Below are positions 23,031-31,545 of a DNA stretch of 64,000 nucleotides, piece by piece (the stretch's first letter is position 1; each line of letters starts with the position of its first letter). The notes below the pieces were generated by a model. That model saw only the letters and a list, made by a program, of their open reading frames with translations, had not been told where the DNA came from and ran no database searches. Position numbers and translations under genes: made by a program. This DNA is from Micropruina glycogenica (lineage in GTDB: Bacteria; Actinomycetota; Actinomycetes; Propionibacteriales; Propionibacteriaceae): NCBI RefSeq assembly GCF_039524395.1, contig NZ_BAAAGO010000031.1; one strand, given 5' to 3'.

Positions 23031-24530
23031 GTGGCCGACGAGACCGGCCCGGCCGAGGGCGAGAACCAGGAGCTGCCCAACCGGCAGAGCCCCTTCTCTG
23101 AGCCGTTCCGGGCGTTCATTCCGCAGGGTTGGGCGCCCTACTCCGACGTACCGCCCGCCGCGCTGCCCGCCACCGCGTACGCACCGGCCCGCCGCGAAGC
23201 CCTGAGCGCGCAGTTCCCCGGTGACCGGCTGGTGATTCCCGCCGGCGACCTGTCGGTGCGGTCCAACGACACCGACTACCGGTTTCGGCCGCACTCGGCG
23301 TTCGCGCACCTGACCGGGCTGGGCACCGACCGCGAGCCCGCTGCCGTGCTGGTGCTCGAACCCACCGACGACGGCCACGACGCCACGCTGTACTTCAAGC
23401 CGCGGGTGCCCCGCACCGATCGCGAGTTCTACGCCGATTCGCGCTACGGCGAGATGTGGGTCGGCCAGCGCGAGTCGCTGGGCGAGATGGAGGCGCTCAC
23501 CGGGCTGGCCTGCGCGCCGATCAGCCAACTGTCCGAGGCGCTGGCGAAGAACGCCGGCGCCACCCGGGTGCTGATCGTGTCGGACGCCGACGCGCAGCTC
23601 ACCGCGCAGCTGAACGGCCAGCGCACCGCGCTGGGCCTGGGCGCCGAGGCGGCCGGCGACATGCAGTTGACCGTCGCGCTGAGCGAGCTGCGGTTGGTCA
23701 AGGACGACTTCGAGATCGAGCAGATGCGGGTCGCCTGCGACGTGACCGCCGACGGCTTCGAGGCCGTGGTGGCCGCCCTGCCCGAGGCCGTCCGGCGCGG
23801 CCGTGGCGAACGCTGGGTCGAGGGCGTGTTCGGGTTGCACGCCAGGCACGCGGGCAACGCGGTGGGCTACGACACCATCGCCGCGGCCGGCGATCACGCG
23901 AACACGCTGCACTGGATTCGCAACGACGGCGACTTGACCCCCGACGGCCTGTTGCTGCTCGACGCCGGTGTCGAGCTCGACAGCCTGTACACCGCCGACA
24001 TCACCCGTACCCTGCCGGTGGGCGGACGGTTCACCCCGGCCCAGCGCAAGGTGTACGACGCGGTGCTCGCGGCCCAAGAGGCCGGCATGGCGGCGGCCAA
24101 GCCGGGGGCCAAGTTCTCCGACGTGCACGCCGCGGCGATCCGGGTGATCGCCGAGCACCTGCTCGAGTGGGGGCTGCTGCCGGTGTCTGTCGAGCAGACG
24201 CTGGACCCCGAGCAAGGGGGCCACCACCGGCGCTGGATGGTGCACGGAACGTCCCACCACTTGGGCATCGACGTGCACGACTGCGCGCAGGCGCGGCAAG
24301 AGAACTACCGCGACGCCGTGCTGCGGCCCGGCATGGTGATCACCGTCGAACCGGGCCTGTACTTCAAGTCGACCGACCTGCTGGTGCCCGACGAACTGCG
24401 CGGCATCGGGGTGCGCATCGAAGACGACGTGCTGATCACCGAGACCGGCTGCGAGAACCTCTCGGCGCGGCTGCCGCGCACCGCCGAGGCCGTCGAAAGC
24501 TGGATGGACGGGCTACTAGGACACCGCTGA
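23031..24530 (+). CDS. pepP: Aminopeptidase P family metallopeptidase (Xaa-Pro aminopeptidase)
   Basis: Removes an N-terminal residue ahead of proline. The product is 499 residues, with an AMP_N domain (GDRLVIPAGDLSVRSNDTDY ... HSAFAHLTGL) and a C-terminal pita-bread catalytic domain. All five dimetal ligands are visible: Asp in LLDAGVELDS and ADITRT, His in HGTSHHLGIDVHD, Glu in VEPGLYF and Glu in GVRIEDDVLI. The start is GTG 23031, 2 nt after the histidine phosphatase stop; a longer frame would overlap that gene. The 40-residue polar N-terminal extension before AMP_N is typical of actinobacterial members. Confidence 0.93.
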   Translation: MADETGPAEGENQELPNRQSPFSEPFRAFIPQGWAPYSDVPPAALPATAYAPARREALSAQFPGDRLVIPAGDLSVRSNDTDYRFRPHSAFAHLTGLGTDREPAAVLVLEPTDDGHDATLYFKPRVPRTDREFYADSRYGEMWVGQRESLGEMEALTGLACAPISQLSEALAKNAGATRVLIVSDADAQLTAQLNGQRTALGLGAEAAGDMQLTVALSELRLVKDDFEIEQMRVACDVTADGFEAVVAALPEAVRRGRGERWVEGVFGLHARHAGNAVGYDTIAAAGDHANTLHWIRNDGDLTPDGLLLLDAGVELDSLYTADITRTLPVGGRFTPAQRKVYDAVLAAQEAGMAAAKPGAKFSDVHAAAIRVIAEHLLEWGLLPVSVEQTLDPEQGGHHRRWMVHGTSHHLGIDVHDCAQARQENYRDAVLRPGMVITVEPGLYFKSTDLLVPDELRGIGVRIEDDVLITETGCENLSARLPRTAEAVESWMDGLLGHR

Positions 24531-24575
24531 ACATCGGCCTACCATGGGCTGCGGTCCTAGTGAGGAGGCATTCCG

Positions 24576-25628
24576 ATGACGGTTCGCAGCAACTGGGACT
24601 CCGCGCACGAACGGCCCCGTGGCCTCGGCACCAAAAAGATGCCCCCCGAACTCATCTGGTCGCGTTACGTCGGCGGCCACCCGTGCCCCTCGGAGGTGCT
24701 CGACGAGGCGGTGGGGGCGGCCCGGCACGGTGACGGCTACATCTGGATCGGCCTGCACAACCCCACCGAGGCCACCATGGAGGCGCTCGGCGAACGGATA
24801 GGCCTGCACGAACTGGCCATCGAGGACGCCGTGCACGGCCACCGCCGATCGAAGCTGGAGCGGTTCGACGAGAACCTTTTCTTCGTGATCTCGACCGTCG
24901 CCTACGTCGACCGGGGCGCCGACGAGGCGGCCGAGATCGTCACCACCGGCGAGCTGATGGTGTTTCTCGGCGACTGGTACGTGATGACCTCACGACACAG
25001 CGGGCCGACGCGCATGGCCGAGGTGCGGCGCGAGGTCGAGCAGGATTCGGACGACATGCCGCTCGGCCCGTCGCGGGTGCTGTACGCCTGCCTGTCGGTG
25101 GCGATCGACGACTTCGAGCGGGTGGCCGCGCAGATGGAGGAGGACGTCGAGGACTGTGAAGAGCTCGTGTTCGGCAACGACGGCCAACCCGACGTCGAAC
25201 GGGCCTACGCGATCAAGCGCGAACTGATCGAGTTCCGCCGCTGCGTCGGGCCGCTCGGCGCACCGCTGACCGCCCTGTGCACGCGCGACTTCCCCTCCAT
25301 CGGCGAAGACGCCCGGCCGTACTTTCGCGAACTGGCCGAGCGCGTGCAGCAGGTGCGTGAGACGGTCGGCGCCATGGAAGACCAGCTGACCAACATTCTG
25401 CAGGCGGCGCTGGCCAGGGCGTCGATGGCCGACAACCGCGACATGCGCAAGATCTCGGCCGCGGTGGCGATTCTGGCGATTCCGACCACGCTGGGCGCGA
25501 TCTACGGCATGAACTTCACCGACATGCCCGAGTTGTCGTGGGCGGGCAGCTACTTCGTGGTGATGGCGGTCAACGTGATCGGCATGGTGGTGTTGTACCT
25601 GCTGTTCCGCAAGTTCAAGTGGCTGTGA
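24576..25628 (+). CDS. corA: CorA-family magnesium/divalent metal channel
   Basis: A 350-residue inner-membrane channel. A cytoplasmic alpha/beta domain and long helices (residues about 1-290) precede two C-terminal transmembrane helices. The selectivity signature is YGMNFTDMPE between helix 1 (AVAILAIPTTLGAI) and helix 2 (YFVVMAVNVIGMVVLYLLF), and the C-terminus is basic (RKFKWL). Start ATG 24576 is preceded by GTGAGGAGG. It sits 45 bp after pepP. Magnesium is the usual ion; cobalt or zinc relatives cannot be excluded. Confidence 0.93.
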   Translation: MTVRSNWDSAHERPRGLGTKKMPPELIWSRYVGGHPCPSEVLDEAVGAARHGDGYIWIGLHNPTEATMEALGERIGLHELAIEDAVHGHRRSKLERFDENLFFVISTVAYVDRGADEAAEIVTTGELMVFLGDWYVMTSRHSGPTRMAEVRREVEQDSDDMPLGPSRVLYACLSVAIDDFERVAAQMEEDVEDCEELVFGNDGQPDVERAYAIKRELIEFRRCVGPLGAPLTALCTRDFPSIGEDARPYFRELAERVQQVRETVGAMEDQLTNILQAALARASMADNRDMRKISAAVAILAIPTTLGAIYGMNFTDMPELSWAGSYFVVMAVNVIGMVVLYLLFRKFKWL

Positions 25629-25685
25629 GCACAGCCGTCCGAGATCGAATGACGCGGCTTGCGGCACGGCGCTAGCATCCGCACC

Positions 25686-27002
25686 GTGAGCGCACCTACG
25701 AAGACGAAGGTGGTCCTCGACGAGTCGAAGATCCCCACCCACTGGTACAACATCGTCGCCGACCTGCCCGAGGCTCCGCCGCCGCCGCTGCACCCGGGCA
25801 CCCGCGAACCGCTGACGCCGGACGACCTGGCCCCGCTGTTTCCGATGGGGCTGATCGCGCAAGAGGCGAGCACCGAGCGTTGGATCGAGATTCCGCAGGC
25901 CGTGCGTGACATCTACCGGCTCTGGCGACCGTCGCCGATGATTCGGGCCTGGCGGCTCGAGCAGGAACTCGGCACGCCTGCCCGCATCTACTACAAGTAC
26001 GAGGGCGCGTCCCCCGTCGGCTCGCACAAGACCAACTCGGCCGTCGCCCAGGCCTACTTCAACAAAGAGGCCGGACGCACCAAGCTGACCACCGAGACCG
26101 GCGCCGGCCAATGGGGCTCGGCCCTGGCGTTCGCCTGCGACGTGTTCGACCTCGAGTGCGAGATCTGGCAGGTGCGGTCGTCGTACGAGGGCAAGCCGTA
26201 CCGGCACGTGCTGATGGAGACCTTTGGGGCGACCGTCCACTCGTCCCCGTCCGACCTCACCCAGGCGGGGCGCTCGTTCCAGGAGCGCTTCCCCGACACG
26301 TCCGGCTCGCTGGGGATGGCGATCTCTGAGGCGATCGAGGTGGCTGCGGCCGATCCGAACTCGTCGTACTCGCTGGGCTCTGTGCTCAACCACGTACTGC
26401 TGCACCAGACGGTGATCGGTCAGGAGGCGCTGCAGCAACTGGCGGAGTTCGGCGAAGAGCAGGCAGACGTGGTGTACGGCTGTGCCGGCGGCGGTTCGAA
26501 CCTGGGCGGGCTGACGCTGCCGTTCCTGCGCGAGAACCTGGACGGCCGGACGTCCACCCGGCTGGTGGCGTGCGAACCCAAGGCGGCACCGTCCCTGACC
26601 GAGGGCGAATACCGCTACGACTTCGGCGACACCGCAGGCATGACCCCGCTGCTGAAGATGTACACCCTGGGCCCCGACTTCGTGCCCGACCCCGTGCACG
26701 CCGGCGGCCTCAGGTACCACGGCATGGCGCCGCTGCTCAGCTTCGTCAAGCACCTGCGCATGATGGACGCGATCAGCGTCAAGCAGCGCGAGGCGTTCGC
26801 CGCCGGAGTGCTGTTCGCCCGCACCGAGGGCATCGTGCCGGCGTCGGAGTCGAACCACGCCATCGCCGGCGCACTGCGCGAAGCCCGACAGGCGGCCGAA
26901 GACGGCACCTCGCCAGTGATCGTCATCGGCGTCTCGGGTTCGGGCCAACTCGACCTGCCCGCCTACTCGGAGTTTCTCGCCGGCGACATGGCCGACAGTT
27001 AG
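25686..27002 (+). CDS. trpB2: TrpB2-type tryptophan synthase beta-like PLP enzyme
   Basis: A 438-residue PLP enzyme of the TrpB2 branch, longer at the N-terminus than TrpB1 (IPTHWYNIVADLPE ... HPGTREPLTPDDLAPLFP). The PLP lysine is in EGASPVGSHKTNSA, the substrate loop is TETGAGQWG and the phosphate-binding loop is CAGGGSNLGG. The conserved tail is GIVPASESNHAIAGA and VSGSG. It condenses indole with serine or phosphoserine in characterised relatives. No trpA or other trp gene is nearby, so it is an orphan copy, as usual for TrpB2. Start is GTG 25686. Confidence 0.92.
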   Translation: MSAPTKTKVVLDESKIPTHWYNIVADLPEAPPPPLHPGTREPLTPDDLAPLFPMGLIAQEASTERWIEIPQAVRDIYRLWRPSPMIRAWRLEQELGTPARIYYKYEGASPVGSHKTNSAVAQAYFNKEAGRTKLTTETGAGQWGSALAFACDVFDLECEIWQVRSSYEGKPYRHVLMETFGATVHSSPSDLTQAGRSFQERFPDTSGSLGMAISEAIEVAAADPNSSYSLGSVLNHVLLHQTVIGQEALQQLAEFGEEQADVVYGCAGGGSNLGGLTLPFLRENLDGRTSTRLVACEPKAAPSLTEGEYRYDFGDTAGMTPLLKMYTLGPDFVPDPVHAGGLRYHGMAPLLSFVKHLRMMDAISVKQREAFAAGVLFARTEGIVPASESNHAIAGALREARQAAEDGTSPVIVIGVSGSGQLDLPAYSEFLAGDMADS

Positions 27003-27018
27003 GCAAGCGCTGACCATC

Positions 27019-27087
27019 GTTGGTCGAGCCTGTCGAGACCTTGCCCGGCCAGGGGGTTTCGACAAGCTCAACCAGCGAGGGCCGTTG
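27019..27087. repeat. Family B palindrome, best-conserved copy
   Basis: TGGTCGAGCCTGTCGAGACC on the left and GGTTTCGACAAGCTCAACCA on the right, separated by about 19 bp, followed by GCGAGG. It lies between trpB2 and the DUF2752 gene, both of which end here. Confidence 0.85.
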
Positions 27088-27131
27088 ATCAACACCCTTC
27101 CCAGGCTGATCCACGGCTCGTGGGTACCGGC

Positions 27132-27572
27132 TCAACCCGCGGCACCGGCCAGGTTGCGCCACAGGGTGAACGCGAACGCGAGCAGGCCGATCGTGACCCA
27201 GACGCCACGACCGTCGAGCCGTACCCCCCGGGGTGCACGGACGGCCGGCCCACCGAGCGCCTCGATCGTCCAGATCACACCCAAGCCGACCAGCACCACC
27301 AAGCCGGCCAGCACGAACGGGTTGGCCGCCCAGGCCGCGGCCAGATCTCCGCGCAGTAGGGCCATGCCGACGTGGGTGGCGCCGCACAGCGGGCAGAGCG
27401 TGCCGGTGAGTGCGCGCCACGGGCACGGCAGGCCCCATCCGGTGACCGCGGCCACGCCGCTGATCCCTACCCCCACGATCGCGAAGGCGGCCAGCCCGCG
27501 CAGGGCGGTGACGGGCTGAAAGGGCCCGGCGGCGGTCGATTTCAACGGCACGACGTTCATTATCGCCATCAA
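27132..27572 (-). CDS. DUF2752 membrane protein
   Basis: A 146-residue protein with three or four transmembrane helices (LAAFAIVGVGISGVAAV; ANPFVLAGLVVLVGLGVIW; ITIGLLAFAFTLWR region) and the DUF2752 signature WGLPCPWRALTG-TLCPLCGATH, containing a CPLCG pair that could bind metal or form a disulfide. Family proteins are small integral membrane proteins of unknown role. The start is ambiguous between three close Met codons (MMAIMNVVPL). It is divergent from the RDD-domain gene (78-bp gap); in actinobacteria DUF2752 and RDD or TM2 genes are often neighbours. Confidence 0.85.
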   Translation of the reverse strand: MMAIMNVVPLKSTAAGPFQPVTALRGLAAFAIVGVGISGVAAVTGWGLPCPWRALTGTLCPLCGATHVGMALLRGDLAAAWAANPFVLAGLVVLVGLGVIWTIEALGGPAVRAPRGVRLDGRGVWVTIGLLAFAFTLWRNLAGAAG

Positions 27573-27650
27573 ACGCCGAAGGGTGCCGGTGCATGTGAGC
27601 CGCGCGCCCGTAGGATCACACTCACCTGAACGCGAAACCCAGGAGCAACC

Positions 27651-28706
27651 GTGACCAACCAGCCCGGTAACAACGACCAGAAGCCCACCGAATCCGACGA
27701 GGGCTCGACCCCTCCCCCGTACTCACCGCCTGGGTACACGCCCCCCGGTGCCGATGCCGGCCAGGGCCAGCAGTCGGGCTACACCCCGCCCAGCTACTCC
27801 GCCCCAAGTGGCAGCGACGCCCCCGCGGCAGGCGGCTACACCCCACCCAGCTACGGGGCCCCCAGCGGCAGCGACGCCCCCGCGGCCGGCGGCTACACCC
27901 CACCCGGCTACGGGGCCCCCAGCGGCAGCGACCAGAGCTTCGGCCAGACCCCGAGCTACGGTGCTCAGGGCCAAGAGAGCTATGGCCAGCAGCAGCCCGA
28001 GTATGGCCAGCAGCCCGGGTATGGCCAGCAGCAGCCCGAGTATGGCCAGCAGCCCCAGTACGGCCAGCAGCAGCCCGGGTACGGCCAGGAGCAACCGGGG
28101 TACGGCCAGCAGCCCCCCGCTGCTCCTTACGGAGCGCCTGCCGGCGGCTACGGCCCGAACGCCACCGGCGGGTACGACCCCAATGCGGGTGCCCAGACCC
28201 CCTACGGGGCTCCCAACGCCGGCTACGGGGCCCCTTCGCCGTACGGTGCACCCGGTGGCTACCAGCCCAACCCCTATGCCCCCTCGGGCCCGGTGCTCGC
28301 CACCTGGGGACGTCGCGCTCTGGGCGGCCTGATCGACTTCGTCGCTCCAGGGATCGTGGTCTCGATGATCATCGGACTGATCTTTGCCGACCGCACGTCA
28401 TCCGTGGCGAACCTGCTGAGCACCGTGCTCACGCTCGGTTTCTGGTGCTATAACACCGGTTACCGCCTCGCCACCACCGGCTACTCGTTCGGCCACAAGA
28501 TCGCCCAGGTGCGCGTGGTGATGGCCGACAGCGGCCAGACTCCGACGGTCAACACGGCCGTGCTGCGTGCGGTGTGCCACCTGCTCGACTCGTGGGCCTG
28601 CCTGATCGGCTGGCTGTTCCCCTTGTGGGACGCCAAGAAGCAGACGTTCGCCGACAAGATCACCAAGACTGTCTCCCTCGACGAGCGCAACGCCGGGCAG
28701 CGCTGA
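27651..28706 (+). CDS. RDD-domain membrane protein with Pro/Gly/Tyr/Gln-rich N-terminus
   Basis: A 351-residue protein. The first about 215 residues are low complexity: repeated GGYTPPSYGAPSGSDAPAA units and then YGQQQPEYGQQPGYGQQ-type units. A C-terminal RDD domain (ATWGRRALGGLIDFVAPGIV ... GYSFGHKIAQVRVV ... DKITKTVSLD) carries three transmembrane segments. RDD domains are found in transporters and membrane organisers of unknown mechanism. Start GTG 27651 is preceded by CAGGAGC. The DNA of the low-complexity region is a set of in-frame repeats (about 27770-28110), a likely site of length variation. A hairpin terminator follows. Confidence 0.88.
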   Translation: MTNQPGNNDQKPTESDEGSTPPPYSPPGYTPPGADAGQGQQSGYTPPSYSAPSGSDAPAAGGYTPPSYGAPSGSDAPAAGGYTPPGYGAPSGSDQSFGQTPSYGAQGQESYGQQQPEYGQQPGYGQQQPEYGQQPQYGQQQPGYGQEQPGYGQQPPAAPYGAPAGGYGPNATGGYDPNAGAQTPYGAPNAGYGAPSPYGAPGGYQPNPYAPSGPVLATWGRRALGGLIDFVAPGIVVSMIIGLIFADRTSSVANLLSTVLTLGFWCYNTGYRLATTGYSFGHKIAQVRVVMADSGQTPTVNTAVLRAVCHLLDSWACLIGWLFPLWDAKKQTFADKITKTVSLDERNAGQR

Positions 28707-28721
28707 GCCACCCGAACCCAA

Positions 28722-28755
28722 GAAAGGGCCGCCCCCAACCCCGGGCGGCCCTTTC
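28722..28755. terminator. Bidirectional rho-independent-type terminator
   Basis: GAAAGGGCCGCCC pairs with GGGCGGCCCTTTC around a 9-10 nt loop, giving T-runs on both strands. It lies between the convergent RDD and YflT-like genes. Confidence 0.9.
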
Positions 28756-28781
28756 GCTTCGCCTGACCAGACGATCGAGGC

Positions 28782-29567
28782 TCAGTTGTCGCCGCGCGGG
28801 GTGCGTCCGTCCTGCTCGTTCTGGTTATCGGACGACGGTGCCCGGCCGATGCCCTCGCCCCGATCGTACGACTCGGCCGAGGGTTGGCTGGGCGCCTGCT
28901 GCGGCGAGGCCTGCGTGGGGGCTTGGCCGTAGGCCTGCGGTTGCCCGTAGGTCTGCTGCTGACCGTACGGCGATTGCTGGGCCGGAGGCTGCCCGTAGGG
29001 CTGCTGGGGGTAACCGGCCTGTGACGGATACTGCTGCTGCGGGGGCTGCCACGGCTGGTTACGCGGGTCGAACGCCGCAGCCCGCGCGCCCGGCATGCGC
29101 GTGAGCAACTCACGCGCCTGCCCCGCCACCTTGTGCTCGCAGAGCAGCTCGTACTTGTTCGCCACCGTCTGGCTGATCGAGTTGAAGTCACGCTTGCCGC
29201 GTGAGGCGGCGTACCCGATCGCCGCGAAGGCGATGCCGATCAGAATGCCGATCAGCAATGCACCGGGCAGCAGCACCAGCGGGTTGGTCTGCGGCTGCAG
29301 AAACCACAGAATGAACGTGACCATCAGACCGGTCGACAGTCCGCTCTGCAGGCCCTGCACCATGACGGTTCCCCAGTTGCGCCGTCCGGTCACCCGCTCG
29401 ACCGACCTCAGGTCGGTGCCGACGATCGCCAGGTTCTCGACCGCGAACTTCTGATCGGCCAGATAATCGACGGCGGCCTGCGCCTGCGGGTAGCCGTCGT
29501 AGACGCCCACCGTCTGCGGGTACTCGAGTTCGAACAGCGAACTGAGCCGTGGGTTGGGCTGAGTCAT
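28782..29567 (-). CDS. General stress protein 17M-like (YflT) domain membrane protein
   Basis: A 261-residue protein. Residues about 15-65 match the YflT/general-stress domain (VGVYDGYPQAQAAVDYLADQ ... LAIVGTDLRSVERVTGR). Two transmembrane helices follow (LSTGLMVTFILWFLQ and LLPGALLIGILIGIAFAAIGY), then a cytosolic helix and a Gln/Pro/Tyr-rich tail (PQQPYGQPPAQQSPYGQQQ). The start is ATG at 29565-29567, preceded by GGAAGGAAAG; an upstream in-frame extension lacks a good ribosome-binding site. The tail resembles the N-terminal tail of the RDD protein encoded convergently. Function unknown, named from the domain. Confidence 0.82.
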   Translation of the reverse strand: MTQPNPRLSSLFELEYPQTVGVYDGYPQAQAAVDYLADQKFAVENLAIVGTDLRSVERVTGRRNWGTVMVQGLQSGLSTGLMVTFILWFLQPQTNPLVLLPGALLIGILIGIAFAAIGYAASRGKRDFNSISQTVANKYELLCEHKVAGQARELLTRMPGARAAAFDPRNQPWQPPQQQYPSQAGYPQQPYGQPPAQQSPYGQQQTYGQPQAYGQAPTQASPQQAPSQPSAESYDRGEGIGRAPSSDNQNEQDGRTPRGDN

Positions 29568-29718
29568 CGCTTTCCTTCCATGCCGCACGGACGTTCCGCG
29601 CGTCTGTTCATTGTCAGCGCTGGGCGGCCCAGAAGTCATTCCGGCTCACCCTCTGGTTGACCCGCTCACCCTCTGGTCTACCCGATCAGCCGCCGGGCAA
29701 ACCCAGCGGGGCCGTCGC

Positions 29719-30846
29719 TCAGGACTCATTGGAGCTGAGCAGCGACGCCCCGGCCGCACGCCCTCGGTGCGGCGGTGCGGTGCTTTCGCGCAGCACCAAC
29801 CGAATCGGCTCGAGCCGCTGCACGGCGTCGTCGGGGTCCGCCTCGCCGCTGAGCAGCCGAATGAGTTGGACGGCCGCGTAGCGTCCCTGAGCCACCACGT
29901 CTTGAGCCACGGTGGTGAGGTCGACGAAGCGGGCCGTGTCCATGTCGTCGATACCGATCACCGACACGTCGCGCGGCACCTGCAACCCGGCGCGGCGTAG
30001 CGCCCAGAGCGCCCCGATCGCCAGTTCGTCGAACTCCGCGAGTACGGCAGTTGGCAGGTGCGGCCGACCCAGCAGTTCGATCATGGCCTGGGCCCCACCC
30101 TCGATGCCGTGCGGACCCTCGACCACCAGCGCCGGATCGAAGTCGATGCCGGCCGCGTTGAGCGCCTGCTCGTAACCGAGCCGCCGGGCGACCGAGGCGG
30201 TGAAGTCGAAGCGGGCGTCGTCGACCGCGCCGGCGATCAGGCCGATACGCTGGTGCCCCTGATTGAGCAGATGGTTCACGGCGAGCGCCCCTGCGGCCAC
30301 GTCGTCGATGCCCACCGACGGCCACCCGTCGATGTGCGAACCGATGCTCACCAGCGGCAGTCCGAGTGCCCGCAACGCCAGCGTGTGGTGTTCGCCGAGC
30401 GGCATCGACAGCGAGAGAACGCCCTGCACCCGGCCGGCGAGCGGCAGCGTTTCGAAGAACTGGTCGCGCACCTCGGCGGTGCCCAGGTGGTAGAGCAGCA
30501 CGTCGTAGCCGTTGGCGCGCAGGTGGTCCAGCGCGGCCGCCGTGGCGGTCGAGAAGTACCAGCGGGTGAAGAAGGGCAGAATCACCGCGACCACCGGGGC
30601 ACCGGGCTGGGCGGGCTGCGCTTCGAACAGTCGCGGCGCGACGCCGTAGGAAAGTTCGCGGGCCGCGTCCAGCACTCGTTCGCGGGTGGCCGGCGACACC
30701 TTGGCGACCCCGCGCAGCGACCGCGACGCGGTGGCGACCGACACCCCGGCGGCATTCGCCACGTCGATCAGCCGCACACCCCGGCCGGCCCCACGCACGG
30801 CGCGAAACGGTGAGTCGTCGCCCTCTGTCGCAGGGTTGTCGATCAC
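29719..30846 (-). CDS. LacI-family transcriptional regulator
   Basis: A 375-residue sugar-responsive repressor. The helix-turn-helix is VRLIDVANAAGVSVATASRSL (residues about 24-44), then the hinge-helix RERVLDAARELSYG and a periplasmic-binding-protein-like sensor domain (VSIGSHIDGWPSVGIDD, GHQRIGLIAG, VPRDVSVIGIDDMDTARF). Start GTG 30844-30846. It is divergent from an SRPBCC-MFS-UspA operon whose transporter resembles disaccharide carriers, and the 222-bp gap holds a LacI-type operator-like palindrome, so regulation of that operon and of itself is likely. The effector sugar is unknown. Confidence 0.93.
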   Translation of the reverse strand: MIDNPATEGDDSPFRAVRGAGRGVRLIDVANAAGVSVATASRSLRGVAKVSPATRERVLDAARELSYGVAPRLFEAQPAQPGAPVVAVILPFFTRWYFSTATAAALDHLRANGYDVLLYHLGTAEVRDQFFETLPLAGRVQGVLSLSMPLGEHHTLALRALGLPLVSIGSHIDGWPSVGIDDVAAGALAVNHLLNQGHQRIGLIAGAVDDARFDFTASVARRLGYEQALNAAGIDFDPALVVEGPHGIEGGAQAMIELLGRPHLPTAVLAEFDELAIGALWALRRAGLQVPRDVSVIGIDDMDTARFVDLTTVAQDVVAQGRYAAVQLIRLLSGEADPDDAVQRLEPIRLVLRESTAPPHRGRAAGASLLSSNES

Positions 30847-30959
30847 TTCACCAGCCTATTCAGGTTCGGGCACCGGCAACGGAACTCGCCCGTCGCAGGC
30901 CACGCCGTTGCCATTCTGCTGCAAGTGATGCCAACAAGACACATTCTTCCGCCAGAGTG

Positions 30960-31016
30960 TGCAACCGGTTTACCCAAAGGGTGGTCAATGTCACACTGAC
31001 GGTGCAAGATTTGCAC
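30960..31016. promoter_or_regulatory. Candidate LacI-type operators in divergent promoter region
   Basis: TGCAACCGGTTTAC at 30960-30973 matches the LacI-family half-site pattern TGxAAxCGxTTxCA at most positions, centred on CG. A second, perfect palindrome GTGCAA-GAT-TTGCAC is at 31002-31016, 29 bp downstream. Both lie between the divergent lacI-type gene and the SRPBCC gene starting at 31069. Binding is inferred. Confidence 0.55.
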
Positions 31017-31068
31017 AACCGAGCGCAAAGCGGCGCCCGGTGTACCCACCCAACGAAGAAGGTGACGC

Positions 31069-31545
31069 GTGACCGCCAATGTGATCGTCACGGTGGAGCG
31101 AGAGTTCGACGCTCCCCGTGAACGTGTGTTCAGAGCCTGGACACAACCCGAAGAACTGGCTCAGTGGCGAGGTTCGCCCGGCTGGCACGTCGAAACAGAC
31201 ACCGTCAGCGGCGAACTCGCGCTGGGTGGACGTCACCACCACGTCAAGGTGCGCGACGCAGACCCGAGCACCCGGGTGGGCACCGACGGCGTCTACACCG
31301 AGTACTTCGAGCCAGACGTGTTCGTGTCGAGCGAGAAGATCACCGGCGACCCCGGCATCGACCCCAACGTTCCGCTTGAGCTTCGGGTCGAGTTCACCCG
31401 CATGGGCCGCGACAACACCCTGGTGCGCATCATCCAGGGCCCCTACGAGGCCGACGTCGCCAGTTGGCACGGCACCGCGTGGGAGGCCGAACTCACCAGG
31501 CTGGCCGACTACCTCGCCACGACGAATCGGGAGGCCGGCCGATGA
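31069..31545 (+). CDS. SRPBCC/AHSA1-like domain protein
   Basis: A 158-residue protein of the START/Bet v1-like fold in the Aha1-like branch: it begins VTVEREFDAPRERVFRAWTQ, the classic N-terminal block, and ends with WEAELTRLADYL. Such proteins bind hydrophobic ligands or act in stress responses; no specific ligand can be assigned. The middle segment (ELALGGRHHHVKVRDADPST, YTEYFEPDVFVSSE) is typical of the AHSA1 beta sheet. Start is GTG 31069. The stop overlaps the start of the MFS gene (ATGA), so the two are translationally coupled. Confidence 0.8.
   Translation: MTANVIVTVEREFDAPRERVFRAWTQPEELAQWRGSPGWHVETDTVSGELALGGRHHHVKVRDADPSTRVGTDGVYTEYFEPDVFVSSEKITGDPGIDPNVPLELRVEFTRMGRDNTLVRIIQGPYEADVASWHGTAWEAELTRLADYLATTNREAGR

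Noticed and set aside
24990..27095. 701-codon open frame on the minus strand over corA and trpB2
   Set aside because: It mirrors two clearly real plus-strand genes and has the His/Arg/Gly/Gln-rich composition produced by reading GC-rich codons backwards; no domain is recognisable.
27770..28110. Repeats in the RDD gene as a CRISPR or mobile element
   Set aside because: The repeats are in frame and encode a low-complexity Tyr/Gly/Gln/Pro tail of the protein; unit lengths are multiples of three.
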